This document shows, in pieces, positions 12,830 through 22,478 of a DNA stretch of 64,000 nucleotides. Origin of the DNA: Acridotheres tristis. Its lineage: Eukaryota; Chordata; Aves; Passeriformes; Sturnidae. The position numbers and the translations under genes are program-made. The notes under the pieces are model-generated. The model was given only the letters and a program-made list of their open reading frames with translations. It was not told where the DNA came from and searched no databases. The stretch lies in assembly GCA_037013685.1 (NCBI GenBank), contig CM072892.1, positions 2,666,001 through 2,730,000 of the forward strand, given 5' to 3'. Positions within the stretch are counted from its first letter, which is position 1, and each line of letters starts with the position of its first letter.

Positions 12830-14045
12830 CTTGTCCCACCCCGCTCTGCTAAACCCGACCCCGCTCAACTGGCAGGAGCTCAAAGAAGAGCCATAAAAAT
12901 AATGAGAGGGCTGGAAGAGCTGACACGCAGCAAGATTAAAAGGAACTAAATACGTATAGCTTGGCTGGGTGACCAAAGCCAAGGGGAAAGGGAAGGCAAC
13001 AGGCGGAGATATCCATGGATGTGATCTGATGTGAAGGGAGGCACGGGGGCTGAGCCCCTCGGGGAGCTCCATCCCCTCTTCCCCACGGCCGCCGCATTCC
13101 TTCCCTCTCATACAATCCCTAATTTAACAAGTGGAGAGGATCCGGGCAAACATTTCGGGGGGGATGGATTACGTCAGGAGCTAATTTAGGTCCTCGCTGG
13201 GCTCCGGCCCCGTGCACATGCCTGGCTTTGCTCTCCACACACGCTTCGGCCCTGGATCCGCTCCGGCATCTCCGGAGCATCGCTCCTTCACTCACGGGGG
13301 GATTTTTTAGCGCCTCTAGAAAGCTGGTTTGGTTTTTTTTTCCCCAGCTACGGAGCACTCCACTTCAACAAAACTTTCTGCACCTCCAGCGTTATTAAAA
13401 AAAAAAAAAAAAAACAGAATAAAATCAAGTTTTGGGGAGTTCAGGCGACCTCCAGCATGAGACCCTTTGATGCGAGCGCTCGCTTCCTTTCGAAACGCAG
13501 CGTATTTATACCCATCTCTTCCTTCCTGCGACTCCAGATAATTAATAAATCAAAACCGAAGCACGAAGCGGGGGGGAAGGATGGGTTTTCCAAAAGCTCC
13601 GCAGCGGAGCGGGACCTGCAGCTGACAGCTCCGCTACTCCCACAGCCGCAGGCACGCGCGGGATCTCGCAATTAATATTTTATTTGAGCAATTACAGCCA
13701 TCAGCCCCGGCTGCACCGCTGGATAAACACAGCCGAGCCATAAAGAGCCGATAAAGAGACAAGGAGGGGAGGAGGTTCGGCGGGGCCGGCACCGAGCCCC
13801 GGCCATGTCCCGGCGTTCCCACGCGTCCCGGACAAACGGGCTCTTTGTCCAGGTGGGCACCCAAAGCCACCGTGTCCCCAAGGTCCCCTCGCCCACATCG
13901 CCCCACTGATCGCCCCACGGGCCCTCCTGAGCGCTGTGCTCGCACGGAACTTGAGGATGGAGTTTTGCTGGGAATTGTGGAGCGCCCACAAATCCGCAGC
14001 CCCAACCCGAATGTGGAGCTGTTCCTAAATCGGTAAAATCCCGGG
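12830..14045. promoter_or_regulatory. GC-rich, CpG-bearing unique segment in FERMT2 intron; candidate regulatory DNA
   Basis: About 1.2 kb free of interspersed repeats, visibly richer in CpG than its surroundings and lying 0.8-2 kb downstream of the first FERMT2 coding exon. It contains the CRE-like TTACGTCA (13169-13176), homeodomain-type ATTAATAAAT and CAATTAATAT, and a perfect 15-bp inverted repeat, GCTCCGC-A-GCGGAGC (13596-13610). Position and composition suggest a shore, enhancer or alternative promoter. Function is inferred only. Confidence 0.35.
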
Positions 14046-14159
14046 TGGGAAGCAGCAGAGGATGGGGCTGAGGCCCCGGGGTGGTAAAGTTTGGATGGTG
14101 AGGAGGTGAGAGAGGGAGCCTGGAAGGGTGCTGGGACGGGGGGCTAGGGCAGGGTGTGG

Positions 14160-14850
14160 GGACCTGGGGTGCTCCTGGTGCTGGGAGCTAAAACACAGTA
14201 CTGGGAGAAGGTGCTGGAGCTAAAACTGTACTAGGGCAGGATGCTGGGACCTGGGGCTGAGTGCTGGGAACCAAAGTACTGGGAGATGGTGCTGGAGCAC
14301 AGTATTGGGATAGGGTGATGGGAGCTAAACCCCAACACTGGAGCAGGGTGCTGGGTGCTGGAGCACAGCTCTGGGGTGGGATGCTGGGAGCTAAAGCACT
14401 GTACTGGGAGACAAAAGTACAGTCTTGGAGCAGGGTGCTGGAGCACTGTACTGGAGCAGGGGTGCTGGGAGCTAAAGCAGGGTACTGGGTCAGGGTACTG
14501 GGTCAGGGTGCTGGGAGCTGGAGCACAATACCGGAGCAGAGTGCTGGGGGCTAAACTGCAGTGCTGAGCACTGGGCACTGCACTGGAGCAGGGTCCTGGG
14601 AGTTAAACCAATACTGGAGCAGGGTGCTGGGAGTTAAATCCATACTACAGCAGGGCGCTGGAAGCTGGGCACTGCACTGAAGCAGGGTGCTGGGAGTTAA
14701 AGCAGCACTGGAGCTGGGTGCTGAGCACTGGGCAGGGTGCTGGGAGTTAAAGCAGTACTGGAGCTGGGTGCTGAGCACTGGGCACTGCACTGGAGCTGGG
14801 TGCTGGGAGATAAATCAACACTGGATCAGGGTGCCGAGCACTGTGAGGAT
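14160..14850. repeat. Degenerate minisatellite in FERMT2 intron, next to the exon
   Basis: About 690 bp built from shuffled modules: GCAGGGTGCTGGGAGCTAAA, GCACTGTACTGGAGC, GAGCACTGGGCACTGCAC and TGGAGCTGGGTGCTG. Unit length varies from about 18 to 45 bp, so it is a degenerate rather than clean array. The right end stops about 35 bp short of the FERMT2 splice donor at 14883. On the FERMT2 strand its units read CTTTAACTCCCAGCACCC. Confidence 0.85.
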
Positions 14851-14883
14851 GCCGGGCTGGCCGGGGAGTCCCGGGGCACTCAC

Positions 14884-15040
14884 CGAGCTTCTCGACGAGG
14901 CGCAGCATGACGCCGCCGATGTGGATCTCTCCGGTGACCCGCAGGGTGACGTCGCGGCCCAGGTCGGTGACATGGACGCTCAGCTCCCACGTCCCGTCGG
15001 CGTAGCAGCCGTCCGGCATGCGGATCCCGTCCAGCGCCAT
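14884..15040 (-). CDS. FERMT2: FERMT2 (kindlin-2) first coding exon
   Basis: Encodes the N-terminus of kindlin-2, an integrin co-activator that binds beta-integrin tails with talin at focal adhesions. Fifty-two codons plus one base are visible, beginning MALDGIRMPDGCYADGTWEL and ending VEKL. They match the start of the kindlin F0 (ubiquitin-like) domain almost residue for residue, with conservative changes (TDLGRD, GEIHIGG, MLRL). The ATG at 15040 has a good context (GGGGCCATGG). An in-frame ATG at 15067 is less likely because homology starts at 15040. The donor is CTCG|GTGAGT at 14884/14883, splitting the next codon after its first base. A possible acceptor, GGCGCAG|GAGG at 15053/15052, would place the ATG in exon 2 with 12 nt of leader, but its pyrimidine tract is poor. 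The remaining exons lie to the left of the window. Confidence 0.93.
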
Positions 15041-15228
15041 GGCCCCGGCCTCCTGCGCCGCCGGCACGGAGCGGGAGCGGGATCAGCGGCGGGATGGGCC
15101 CGGCTGTGCCCGCTCCGCGCCCCGGGGCAGGGCTGGGGGCGCGGCGGGGCGGGATCGGGATCGGGGCCGCAGCGCTGCCGCCGCTGCTGAGGGGCCGCGC
15201 GGGAGGAGCGGAGCAGGCGGGCAGAGCG

Positions 15229-15276
15229 GGAGGCGGAGGGACGGAGGGAGGGAGGGAAGGGAGGGAGGAGGAGGAG
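15229..15276 (+). other. G-rich (GGGA)n tract in FERMT2 promoter
   Basis: Repeated GGGAGGGAGGGAAGGGAGGG on the plus strand, which is the template strand for FERMT2. This is a consecutive G3 run pattern able to form a DNA quadruplex. It lies about 190-235 bp upstream of the ATG. The opposite strand is a CT element typical of TATA-less promoters. Confidence 0.7.
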
Positions 15277-15394
15277 GGGGATAATAATTAAAGGAAAAAC
15301 GCGCCTGTGGCTGCCGGGCCCCTTGGCCTTTTATGGAAGCGAAGGACGGGCAAGTGGGGGCAGCTCCAACATCCGGGAATCGCCGGGGGGCGGC

Positions 15395-15990
15395 CGGCCG
15401 GGATCGGTCCGGCCCGGCTTGGGATGGTCCCGGTTCGGCCCGGCTCAACACAGGCTCGGTTATCCCGGCTCAGCTCTGCCTGGCTCATCCCGGTTCGGCT
15501 CGTCCCGGCTGGGCTCTGCCCATCTCGGCTCGGCCAGGCTCAGCACAGCTCGGCTTATCCCGGCTTGGCTCTGCCCATCCCGACGCGGCCCGGCTAAGCC
15601 CGGCCCGGCTCAACATAGCTCAGTTTATCTTGGCTCAGCTCTGCCCGGCTCAGCCCAGCTCGGCTTATCCCGACTCAGCTCTGTCTGGCTCATCCCAATT
15701 CGGCTCATCCTGGCTGGGCTCTGCCCATGCTGGCTCAGCCCGGCTCAGCCCAGCTTGGCTTTGCCCAGCCCGGCCCCAGCACAGCTCGGTTTATCCCGAC
15801 TTGGCTTAGCTCAGCCCGGCCCCAGCACAGCTCGGTTTATGCCGGCTCAGCTCATCCCAGTTTATCTCATCCCAGCCCCGCTGTGCCCGGCTTTGCTCAG
15901 CCCGGCCCTAGCACAGCTCGGTTTATGCCGGCTCAGCTCATCCCAGCCCCGCTGTGCCCGGCTTTACTCAGCCCTGCCCGGCTGGGCTCG
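15395..15990. repeat. Degenerate GGCTC-type tandem array upstream of FERMT2
   Basis: About 600 bp of CGGCTCAGC, CTCTGCCCGGCTCATCCC, CACAGCTCGGTTTATCCC and related 5/10/15-bp modules. It starts inside the CpG island and runs upstream (to the right). The whole tract stays open in several frames only because the modules lack stop codons. That openness is a repeat artefact. Confidence 0.88.
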
Positions 15991-16609
15991 TGGCCACTGA
16001 TCCCAGGGCATGCAGAGGGGGAAATTCGGGGAGCCAGCCTGGAGAGCATCCATTACGTCTGGCAGACCCTTGGTGTCCCAAAAACCCGTGGGTTCCGTGG
16101 CAGCCATGCCCACTCCGCACCCTTTGAGGTGTTTTATAAAACAAATGGCCCCAAATTCATAGGAAAAATCCTTCCCGTTCGGCAAAACCCTACCTTGGTG
16201 TAGTAGCCCGTGCCCCCGTTGAGGCTGGGAGATGGGCTGGTTCCCTCCATCCTCATAGTCTGTGTGAATATGGGAAATGGGAACTGTCTTTAAATGAAAG
16301 GGTCTGAACCGGCACAAATGGAGCAAAAAAAAAAAAATATTATCCGCTTCCTGTAGCTCCTCCACCCAGTGATACACACATCCCGCCAAGCAACCGCGCT
16401 TCCTGAAAATCCAGCGCGCGGAAGGGGCCGTGGTTTGAGATCCAGAGCTGTGGATGTCTCCTGGCCCCTGCCAGGTGATGGGAATTCACATCCTGGCAAA
16501 GCTGTGCCCGCCCTGGCAGCCTCGGGGATGCTCTGCCAGGCAGCCCAGCGCTGTCTCCATGAGCACCATTCCCACATTCCTGGTGAATGGCGGTGGGAGA
16601 TTTAGGAGC

Positions 16610-16716
16610 ATGGAATCATGGCACGGGTTTGGGTTGGGAGGGATCTTAAAGACCACCCAGTTCCATCCCCCTGCCATGGGCAGGGACACCTTCCACTGGA
16701 CCAGGTTGCTTTGGCA
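16610..16716 (-). mobile_element. CR1 fragment, 3' end
   Basis: Antisense CR1 terminus GGGTTTGGGTTGGGAGGGAT, then CCATGGGCAGGGACACCTTC and CACTGGACCAGGTTGCTTTG. Confidence 0.8.
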
Positions 16717-17506
16717 CCATACAGGCAACAAAACCTCTTTAACAGGATCTTAGCAGGATTTTTCCACTTTTCACTTTGCTGTTATAATGGAGATATTTAT
16801 AAATGCTAATATACCTTTAATACTATTAATACTAATAAAACCTTTCCTGAGGTCACTCTGGGCAGACTTAGCCAGGTTTTATCCGAGTGTTTTTTGCTAA
16901 AGTGGCTGATGCTGCCAGAGGGAAATTGGGTGACGCTGCAGCAGGTGACCTTCCCCCTCAAACCCTCCTGGGGCCTCAATCCCTGGTCAGAGGAACCCCC
17001 ATTCCATTCCCCCCAAATGTGGAAGCCTAAATGTGATTTAGAGGGTGACTCTGGAGCGCAGGCAAAAGCCGGTCTGTAACAACAAAGCTTTCCCAGATGG
17101 TATCTCCGTGTTCCTCCAGCCTCAAACAATAGGGCAATAAATAGAAAGGGTTACTCTCGGCCCGGCGTGTTGGACGAGCTTCCCAGCTGATGCAATTGGA
17201 TACGGCCCCGCGGAGCTGGTAACCTTTTAGTACAGCTGGCTGCACGCTGAGCAAAGGCTGCTGCCTCCTTCTGCTCCTAAACCCACTCGCGGAGTCTCCT
17301 TTTCCCTGAGGAAGCCCCTCTCCATCCCGTGGGCTCCTTTCCTATGCGGAGGGAGAGGCTCCCTTGAGCTCCAGTGCTCGGCTGAGAGGCAAAACAAGGT
17401 CAAAAATGCACCGGCACAGGCAGCTCTTGCGTCAGAGCCAGCCAAGCATCCCCAGGGCTCTTCCCACTGTTTGCAGCAAGCCCTCGCTCCCTCCGAGCAG
17501 CCATAG

Positions 17507-17516
17507 CCAAATAAGG
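17507..17516. promoter_or_regulatory. CArG box (SRF site) CCAAATAAGG
   Basis: A perfect CC(A/T)6GG match about 2.3-2.5 kb upstream of FERMT2, in non-repetitive sequence (16717-17680). This unique stretch also contains CAATAAATAG (17121-17140 area), which resembles an MEF2-type A/T core. SRF binding is inference; one match in 64 kb is not proof. Confidence 0.35.
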
Positions 17517-18231
17517 TGCCGAAACGCGTGGCTGCTTCCATTGGGACCGGGATGATACCTACCAGACCTGCCAACCCGCCTGCCCCTTCTCCGTGGAAAC
17601 CAGGATACTTTTCCAGCGAAATGGCTCCATGGGCATCCTTGGGAAGCCAGTGTGACAATTTCCCTGTCCACAATTATTTTTGTCACCTTTTTTTTTTTTT
17701 TTTTTTTAAGCTCGTGACCTCTATTTTGGTTTTTAAAGTGTTATGGGCAGTTGTTGAAAGCAGCTGGCGTTCCTGCTTGGCTGCTCTGGGCAAGCCGGTC
17801 AGACTGGCTCTTCCCAGGGTGACCAGCCATGTGGGTGCCTTTGCTGGGGTGCCTGGAGCTGGGAAAGCAACAGGACCGAGTGCCTAGCCTGTCTCCATGC
17901 ACAGAGACAGAGAAATTCCCCAAATCTCTGTGTAAATAAAGGCTCTGTTTCCTCAAATGCTCTGAGCACAATATGCTGGTGGTGAGCAGGCTCCTGTCAC
18001 CTCTCTCCTTCACCTGGGTTTTGATATTCCCTCTCTGCAGCTTCTTTCTTAAAAAAGATAAAAGTTTCAGGGAAAAAAAAAAAGCAACCAAAAAGAAGAA
18101 ATGCAGAGCAGATGTTTGTTATTCCCTCCACTTTTTGTGTCTCCAACATTTCCCAGCCCATATTTTCCCTTCCAAACCACTGCCATTGGTACCACTCTTT
18201 ACATGGGGTTTGCAAGCTCTTTCCTTGACAA

Positions 18232-18300
18232 AGTCATGGAATTGCAGAATAGTTTGGGTTGGAAGAGACCTTAAAGACCACCTCATTCCAATCCCCCACC
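18232..18300 (-). mobile_element. CR1 3' terminal fragment
   Basis: Only the last 70 bp: GTCATGGAATTGCAGAATAG, TTTGGGTTGGAAGAGACCTT and AAAGACCACCTCATTCC. Confidence 0.75.
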
Positions 18301-18699
18301 TCTTCGTCCCCTTCCGCCTCCAAGCGTCTTTTGGATGCAGCCAAGGCTCCCTTTTCACAAATGACCATTTCCCAGCAGGGGGACAAGGTCATGCTCCTGG
18401 CAAAGGAAACATGCAGGGTTACTCTGCTTCCTTGTTTATTCCTGGCCACATTTGTTCTTCCCTGATTTTGTCATTTCAGAAACATCCACATGATGTGGCT
18501 CTTCTGTTTTTCTGGATGCAAAGGCAGAGCAATGATGCTGTTGTGGCTTCGTGTCCCAGAAATGTGCCACCACCTGGGACATGCATGGAGTGAATCCACT
18601 ATTCCTGTAATGAAAGGATGAAGGATATTTGTGATGAGGATCTTGAAGAGGCACAGGAGATGGGGAGGTTTCACCTTGCTAGGTTGTGGTTGTGATTTG

Positions 18700-18905
18700 G
18701 TTGCTCCAAGCCCCGTCCAGCCTGGCCTTGGGCACTTCTAGGGATCCAGGGGCAGCCACAGCTTCTCTGGGCACCCTGTGCCAGGGCCTCCCCACCCTCA
18801 CAGGCAGGAATTCCTTCCCAATATCCCATCTCTCCCTGCCATGTGGCAGTGAGAGGTCATTCCCTGTGTCCTGTCCTTCCATCCCTTGTCCGTGTCCTTT
18901 TCCTG
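18700..18905 (-). mobile_element. CR1 fragment, internal part of 3' UTR
   Basis: TTGCTCCAAGCCCCGTCCAG, GGCAGCCACAGCTTCTCTGG, GTGCCAGGGCCTCCCCACCC and the CCCTGTGTCCTGTCC block. The 3' terminus is absent at this position. Confidence 0.8.
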
Positions 18906-18976
18906 ATGGCCAAGGCCATATGGGATGAAGCCAGGGACCAAGATTCAACACTGGTCCTTCATGCCCAAAGGTTACA

Positions 18977-19155
18977 AAATCATAGAATAGAATCCTGGAA
19001 TAATTTGGGTTGGAAAGGACCTTAAAAATAATCCCTATGTCCCTCCTGCCATGGGCAGGGACACCTTCCATAGACCAGGTCACTCCTAGCCTCTCCAGCC
19101 TGGCCTGGAACACTTCCAGGGCATCCACAGCTTCTCCTGGCAGCACCTGGAACAA
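18977..19155 (-). mobile_element. CR1 LINE 3' end
   Basis: Begins AATCATAGAATAGAATCCTG, then TTTGGGTTGGAAAGGACCTT, CCATGGGCAGGGACACCTTC and CTCTCCAGCCTGGCCTGGAA. It lies in the same orientation as the neighbouring 18700-18905 piece. Confidence 0.8.
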
Positions 19156-19636
19156 ATCCTAGGTGTAAAAGACAGCTACACTGAGATAAGAGGCACGAAG
19201 CTGCATTGAGGTGCCTCCTCCTTGGCAAGTCAAGCTGAGGTTTCGAGGCCCTACAGCTACAAATTCCCCTCTCATTTTCCTGCCTCTAATTCCTGAAATC
19301 AGCCACGGTGCACTGGAGCCTGCCAGGCTCGTGCTGCAGGACAAACCTCCCTGCAGGGCTCTTCTCTGTCCCCTCTTCACCTTTTTGCCCAGGTATTTGG
19401 GTTAATTAAGCTCTTGAAGCCTCAGGCTGGGAGGTTTTCTCCTCTGCAATCAGCTCTTTATAACACAGCACTCTGCTGGTTCTCTGTGTGTCAGGCACTG
19501 GTTTCCTGCTGACATTAATTCCTGTGCTGTCATTTATCTTTCAGCCTTTCTCTGTGTCCTTCTGATGTTTCCAGCTGCCAGGAGTGACCTCCACTGAGTG
19601 TGACTCTTGCTTTGGTCCACACAGGAAGCAACGTGC

Positions 19637-19684
19637 CTCAAATCATTTTCTGGTTGTCCCCTCAAATCATTTTCTGGTTGTCCC
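19637..19684. repeat. 24-bp direct duplication
   Basis: Two adjacent copies of a unit containing CTCAAATCATTTTCTGGTTG followed by TCCC. It is a recent-looking tandem duplication. Confidence 0.85.
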
Positions 19685-21659
19685 CAGTGTCAGGAGTGTC
19701 CTTGAATTCTGTGTCCTTCCGGAAGGGCTGGCAGGTTCTAGAGCATCCTAAAACATCACTTTGAGCCAAAGGGAGTTGTTAGCTGAACACTTGAATCCAT
19801 GTGATGGAGAATTTGGATAAATCCCAGGTAAATTCTCCTAAAAGCTGATTCATTCCCAGGGCTGCAAAATCTCCCTGCACCTCCCTGCCTGGTGCCTGAG
19901 TGTCTCCCAAAGCCATGCCCAGGAATTCCTCCATTGCTGATCTTCCCCTGTGCCTGACTGATGGTTTTGGGACTGCTCATCATCCTCACCTTGTGACTTC
20001 CCATGGTAAATGCTGCACAGGGATGCAGGAATTTGTCCCTCTCAGGTGCTGCTGTCCACATGCATCTTTCAGACATCTCCAGAACCCTCAGGGATGTTGG
20101 ACCATGGCCTCCATCCAGCCCAAAGGCTCAAACTTCTCCCACACCCCCTCTTCTCCCACAATATGCAACATATTAAACCACTTTCTATTGTCCATCAGAT
20201 TTTTTGAGCCTTTGCCACTCCCGTTCTGGCTTTTCTCCACCTCCAGAAGGCCTCCTATTCTTCTGCCTTTACAAATACCAAGTCCAGGCTGGAAGGCTGA
20301 ATTTCTCCCATGGAGCTGAGGCTCAAAGAAAATCCAAATGTCAGGCAACATTCAATCACCACCCCTGGGGCTGGTGACTCTGGGGTGTCAGAAGTAACAC
20401 CCTGAAACGTTTATCCACTGTTAGTCAGCAAGAAGAAACACCAGAAATCCCAAATAATTCATCTGATGGATCTGACATTTCTCTGGCCAGATAGTGTGAA
20501 ACATTTATTTGGGAATGATTTACTGGAGGGGAAAAAAACCAAAAATCCCCAAATTCCACCGTCAATTATTCACAGCTGCTCTTCAGACCCTTTTGGGGGA
20601 AGCCACTTGATGGGAAGTGAATCTGTGGGAACTCACCCTGTGCTGGCACCCAGCACCCTGCAGGTCTCCCAGTGAAGGAGGGGAGTAAAACTGTCCCCAG
20701 CACCCTGTGTGATTCCAAAGGGACAGCCCCACACCCAGCAGCACTGAGTGCTGCAGCATCAGCCCAGCCCTGGCACTGGCCCATCCCGTTATCTCCCCAG
20801 CCCCAGCTTTTCCCTCCCCAACCGTTCGGGAAATTGGCTCCCAGCCCATCAGTGTTCCCTCTCTGAGGGGGAGGTGAAGCTGGTCTGGCAGGTTTTTTTA
20901 GGGAAATGAGGCCTGGGGCATCCCTGAGACACACTGGACACACTGGAGGACTCCCACTCTATGGATGTGCTCTGGTGTTGCTCTGGAGCTTGGCAAAAAT
21001 CCCGAAATTGTGGAATGGAGAAGGAAATCCAACCCTGGGGATGGGGCTGGCCAGCAGTGCTCAGGGGACATGATGATGATGATGGGGATGGATTTTCCTA
21101 CTGTGGAACTCCCAGAAACCCCAGCCTGGGCCACTCATCCCCTCTGGATGGCACTGGGATGCTCCATGCTGGCCCCACCACCAACCCACTTGGTGCCAGG
21201 ATCCTGTCCCTGCCCCACATTCCCCCAAAATGCTCTGAGATGGGTTTATTCTTCATCCCCATGACAGCAGCAGCTCAGGGAGGGGAATGGCAACCTCCAC
21301 CCAGATGTGGAGACCAGTTGGGACACACTTGTGGACCAATTATCCCCCAAAATCCCACACCTCCCTTTCCTGTGGCATCCTGAGAGGGACCCATGTGGCC
21401 TCGAGCTCCCTAAGGATGGGGTCTGCTGCCCCCAAGCCCAGCCAGAAGGAAGGAGAGGCTGGCAGCAGAAACAGCACCTCTTGTTCCCATTGCCTGATCC
21501 CAGAAACATCCAAAACCTCGGGAATAAGGGACTCGAAGCAAGCCACGCAGGAGCAGGGAGCTCTCCCAGGCTGCAGAGCCCCCCCGAGTGTAGCAGCAGC
21601 CCCATAAATCACACCTGTCCTATAAATCACACCCTCCGGATAAATCCCACCCCTGCTGC

Positions 21660-22043
21660 GGGGCTGGAGGTCGAGAAGGAGGAGGAAAGAAGGAGGAGAG
21701 GAGGAGGAAGAAATAGGAGAGACGAGGAGAGGAGGAGGAGAGGAGGAGGAAGTAATAGGAAGAAATAGGAGAGAGGAGGAGAGGATAGGAGTAGGAGGAG
21801 AAGGAGAGAAGGAAGAGAGGAGGAGGAGGAGGAGGAGGAAAAGGAGGAGGAAGAGAGAAGGAGGAGGAGAGGAGCAGGAAAAAAGAGGAGGAGGAGGAGG
21901 AGAGGAGGAAAAAGAAAAAGGAGAGAGCAGAAGTAGAGGAGAAGAGGAGGAAGTGAAGAAGAGGAGAGGAGGAGGAGAAGAAGAGAAGAAGAGGAGAGGA
22001 GGAGGAGGAGGAAAAGGAGGAGGAGGAGGAGGAGGAGGAGGAG
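21660..22043 (+). repeat. Polypurine (GGA)n tract, about 385 bp
   Basis: Nearly pure AG sequence on plus built from GGA, GAA and AGAGG units, with very few pyrimidines. The complement is CTC-rich. Mirror symmetry makes intramolecular triplex (H-DNA) possible. It is intergenic, and no gene is readable through it. Confidence 0.93.
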
Positions 22044-22282
22044 GGCACCAAGGACAAGCTGCTGGGCTTTGGCTGCCTTTGCTCATGCGCTGCCAGAGAC
22101 CAAAAAGCACCGAAGGAGAATTTTTATCGATTCCCACGTCAGAGCTGTGTGAGAACTGGCTGATAACAGGTCCCTGAGCTAAGCACCGACACCACGGGGC
22201 TCTGTAGGGTGTTTGGGGGCACGGCCCTGATGGAGAAAGACACTTTTACCCTGTGTGAGGCACCCAAATCTGCCCCAGACCC

Positions 22283-22313
22283 TGAGTCACAGGTCCGGGG
22301 CAGCGACTCAGCA
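22283..22313. promoter_or_regulatory. Paired AP-1 / Maf-type motifs
   Basis: TGAGTCA at 22283-22289 and GCGACTCAGCA at 22303-22313 (reverse complement TGCTGAGTCGC, close to a MARE/NF-E2 site), 20 bp apart in unique sequence. These are motif matches only. Confidence 0.2.
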
Positions 22314-22419
22314 TCATCCCCTACAGCCTCTTCACTGGGGTGTCCATGGGGCTCTCCAGCCCCCCAACATCTCTGCTGTCCTGTTTTTAACCAAAACCAA
22401 GAATATCTGCCCATAGCAT

Positions 22420-22478
22420 GGGGGATGGAATGAGATGTTCTTCAAGGTCCCTTCCACCCCAAACCGTTCTGGGATTTT
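22420..22478 (+). mobile_element. CR1 3' terminal fragment
   Basis: GGAATGAGATGTTCTTCAAG, GTCCCTTCCACCCCAAACCG and TTCTGGGATTTT correspond to the last 60 bp of CR1 in sense orientation. Confidence 0.65.

Larger units (their letters stand above)
1..14883 (-). other. FERMT2: FERMT2 intron after the first coding exon (partial)
   Basis: This is intron sequence downstream of the FERMT2 first coding exon; the next exon lies beyond the left edge. The donor at 14883 reads GTGAGT on the minus strand. I saw no further FERMT2 exon in it. Outside the repeats listed separately, the stretches 264-1050, 1093-2019, 2366-3239, 3600-4360, 4910-5767, 5877-6857, 7034-8464, 8597-10042 and 10593-12830 are unique sequence with scattered homopolymers. 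No gene is recognisable in them. Confidence 0.8.
14855..15600 (-). promoter_or_regulatory. FERMT2: CpG island and probable FERMT2 promoter
   Basis: Dense CpG sequence surrounds the FERMT2 start codon. On the minus strand, upstream of the ATG, there is a GC-rich 5' UTR-like stretch (15041-15200), then a CT-rich tract (15229-15275 as GGGA/GGA on plus). No TATA box is evident. This fits a TATA-less CpG-island promoter with transcription starting somewhere in about 15200-15450. The exact start cannot be read from sequence. Confidence 0.6.

Noticed and set aside
15323..16000. 225- and 158-codon open frames rich in Pro, Gly, Ala and Ser
   Set aside because: They run through the GGCTC tandem array upstream of FERMT2. 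Several frames are open at once, which is a repeat artefact.
16185..16200. Possible upstream FERMT2 exon with donor CCAAG|GTAGGG on minus
   Set aside because: A single splice-like hexamer with no coding homology and no matching acceptor evidence. It could be a non-coding exon but cannot be supported.
17227..17673. 148-codon minus-strand frame in unique DNA upstream of FERMT2
   Set aside because: No family resemblance, and overlapping frames are open on both strands in this GC-richer stretch. No splice or promoter context supports it.
21340..22137. 265-codon Ser/Pro/Phe-rich frame on minus
   Set aside because: It reads through the GGA polypurine tract, so composition explains the openness.
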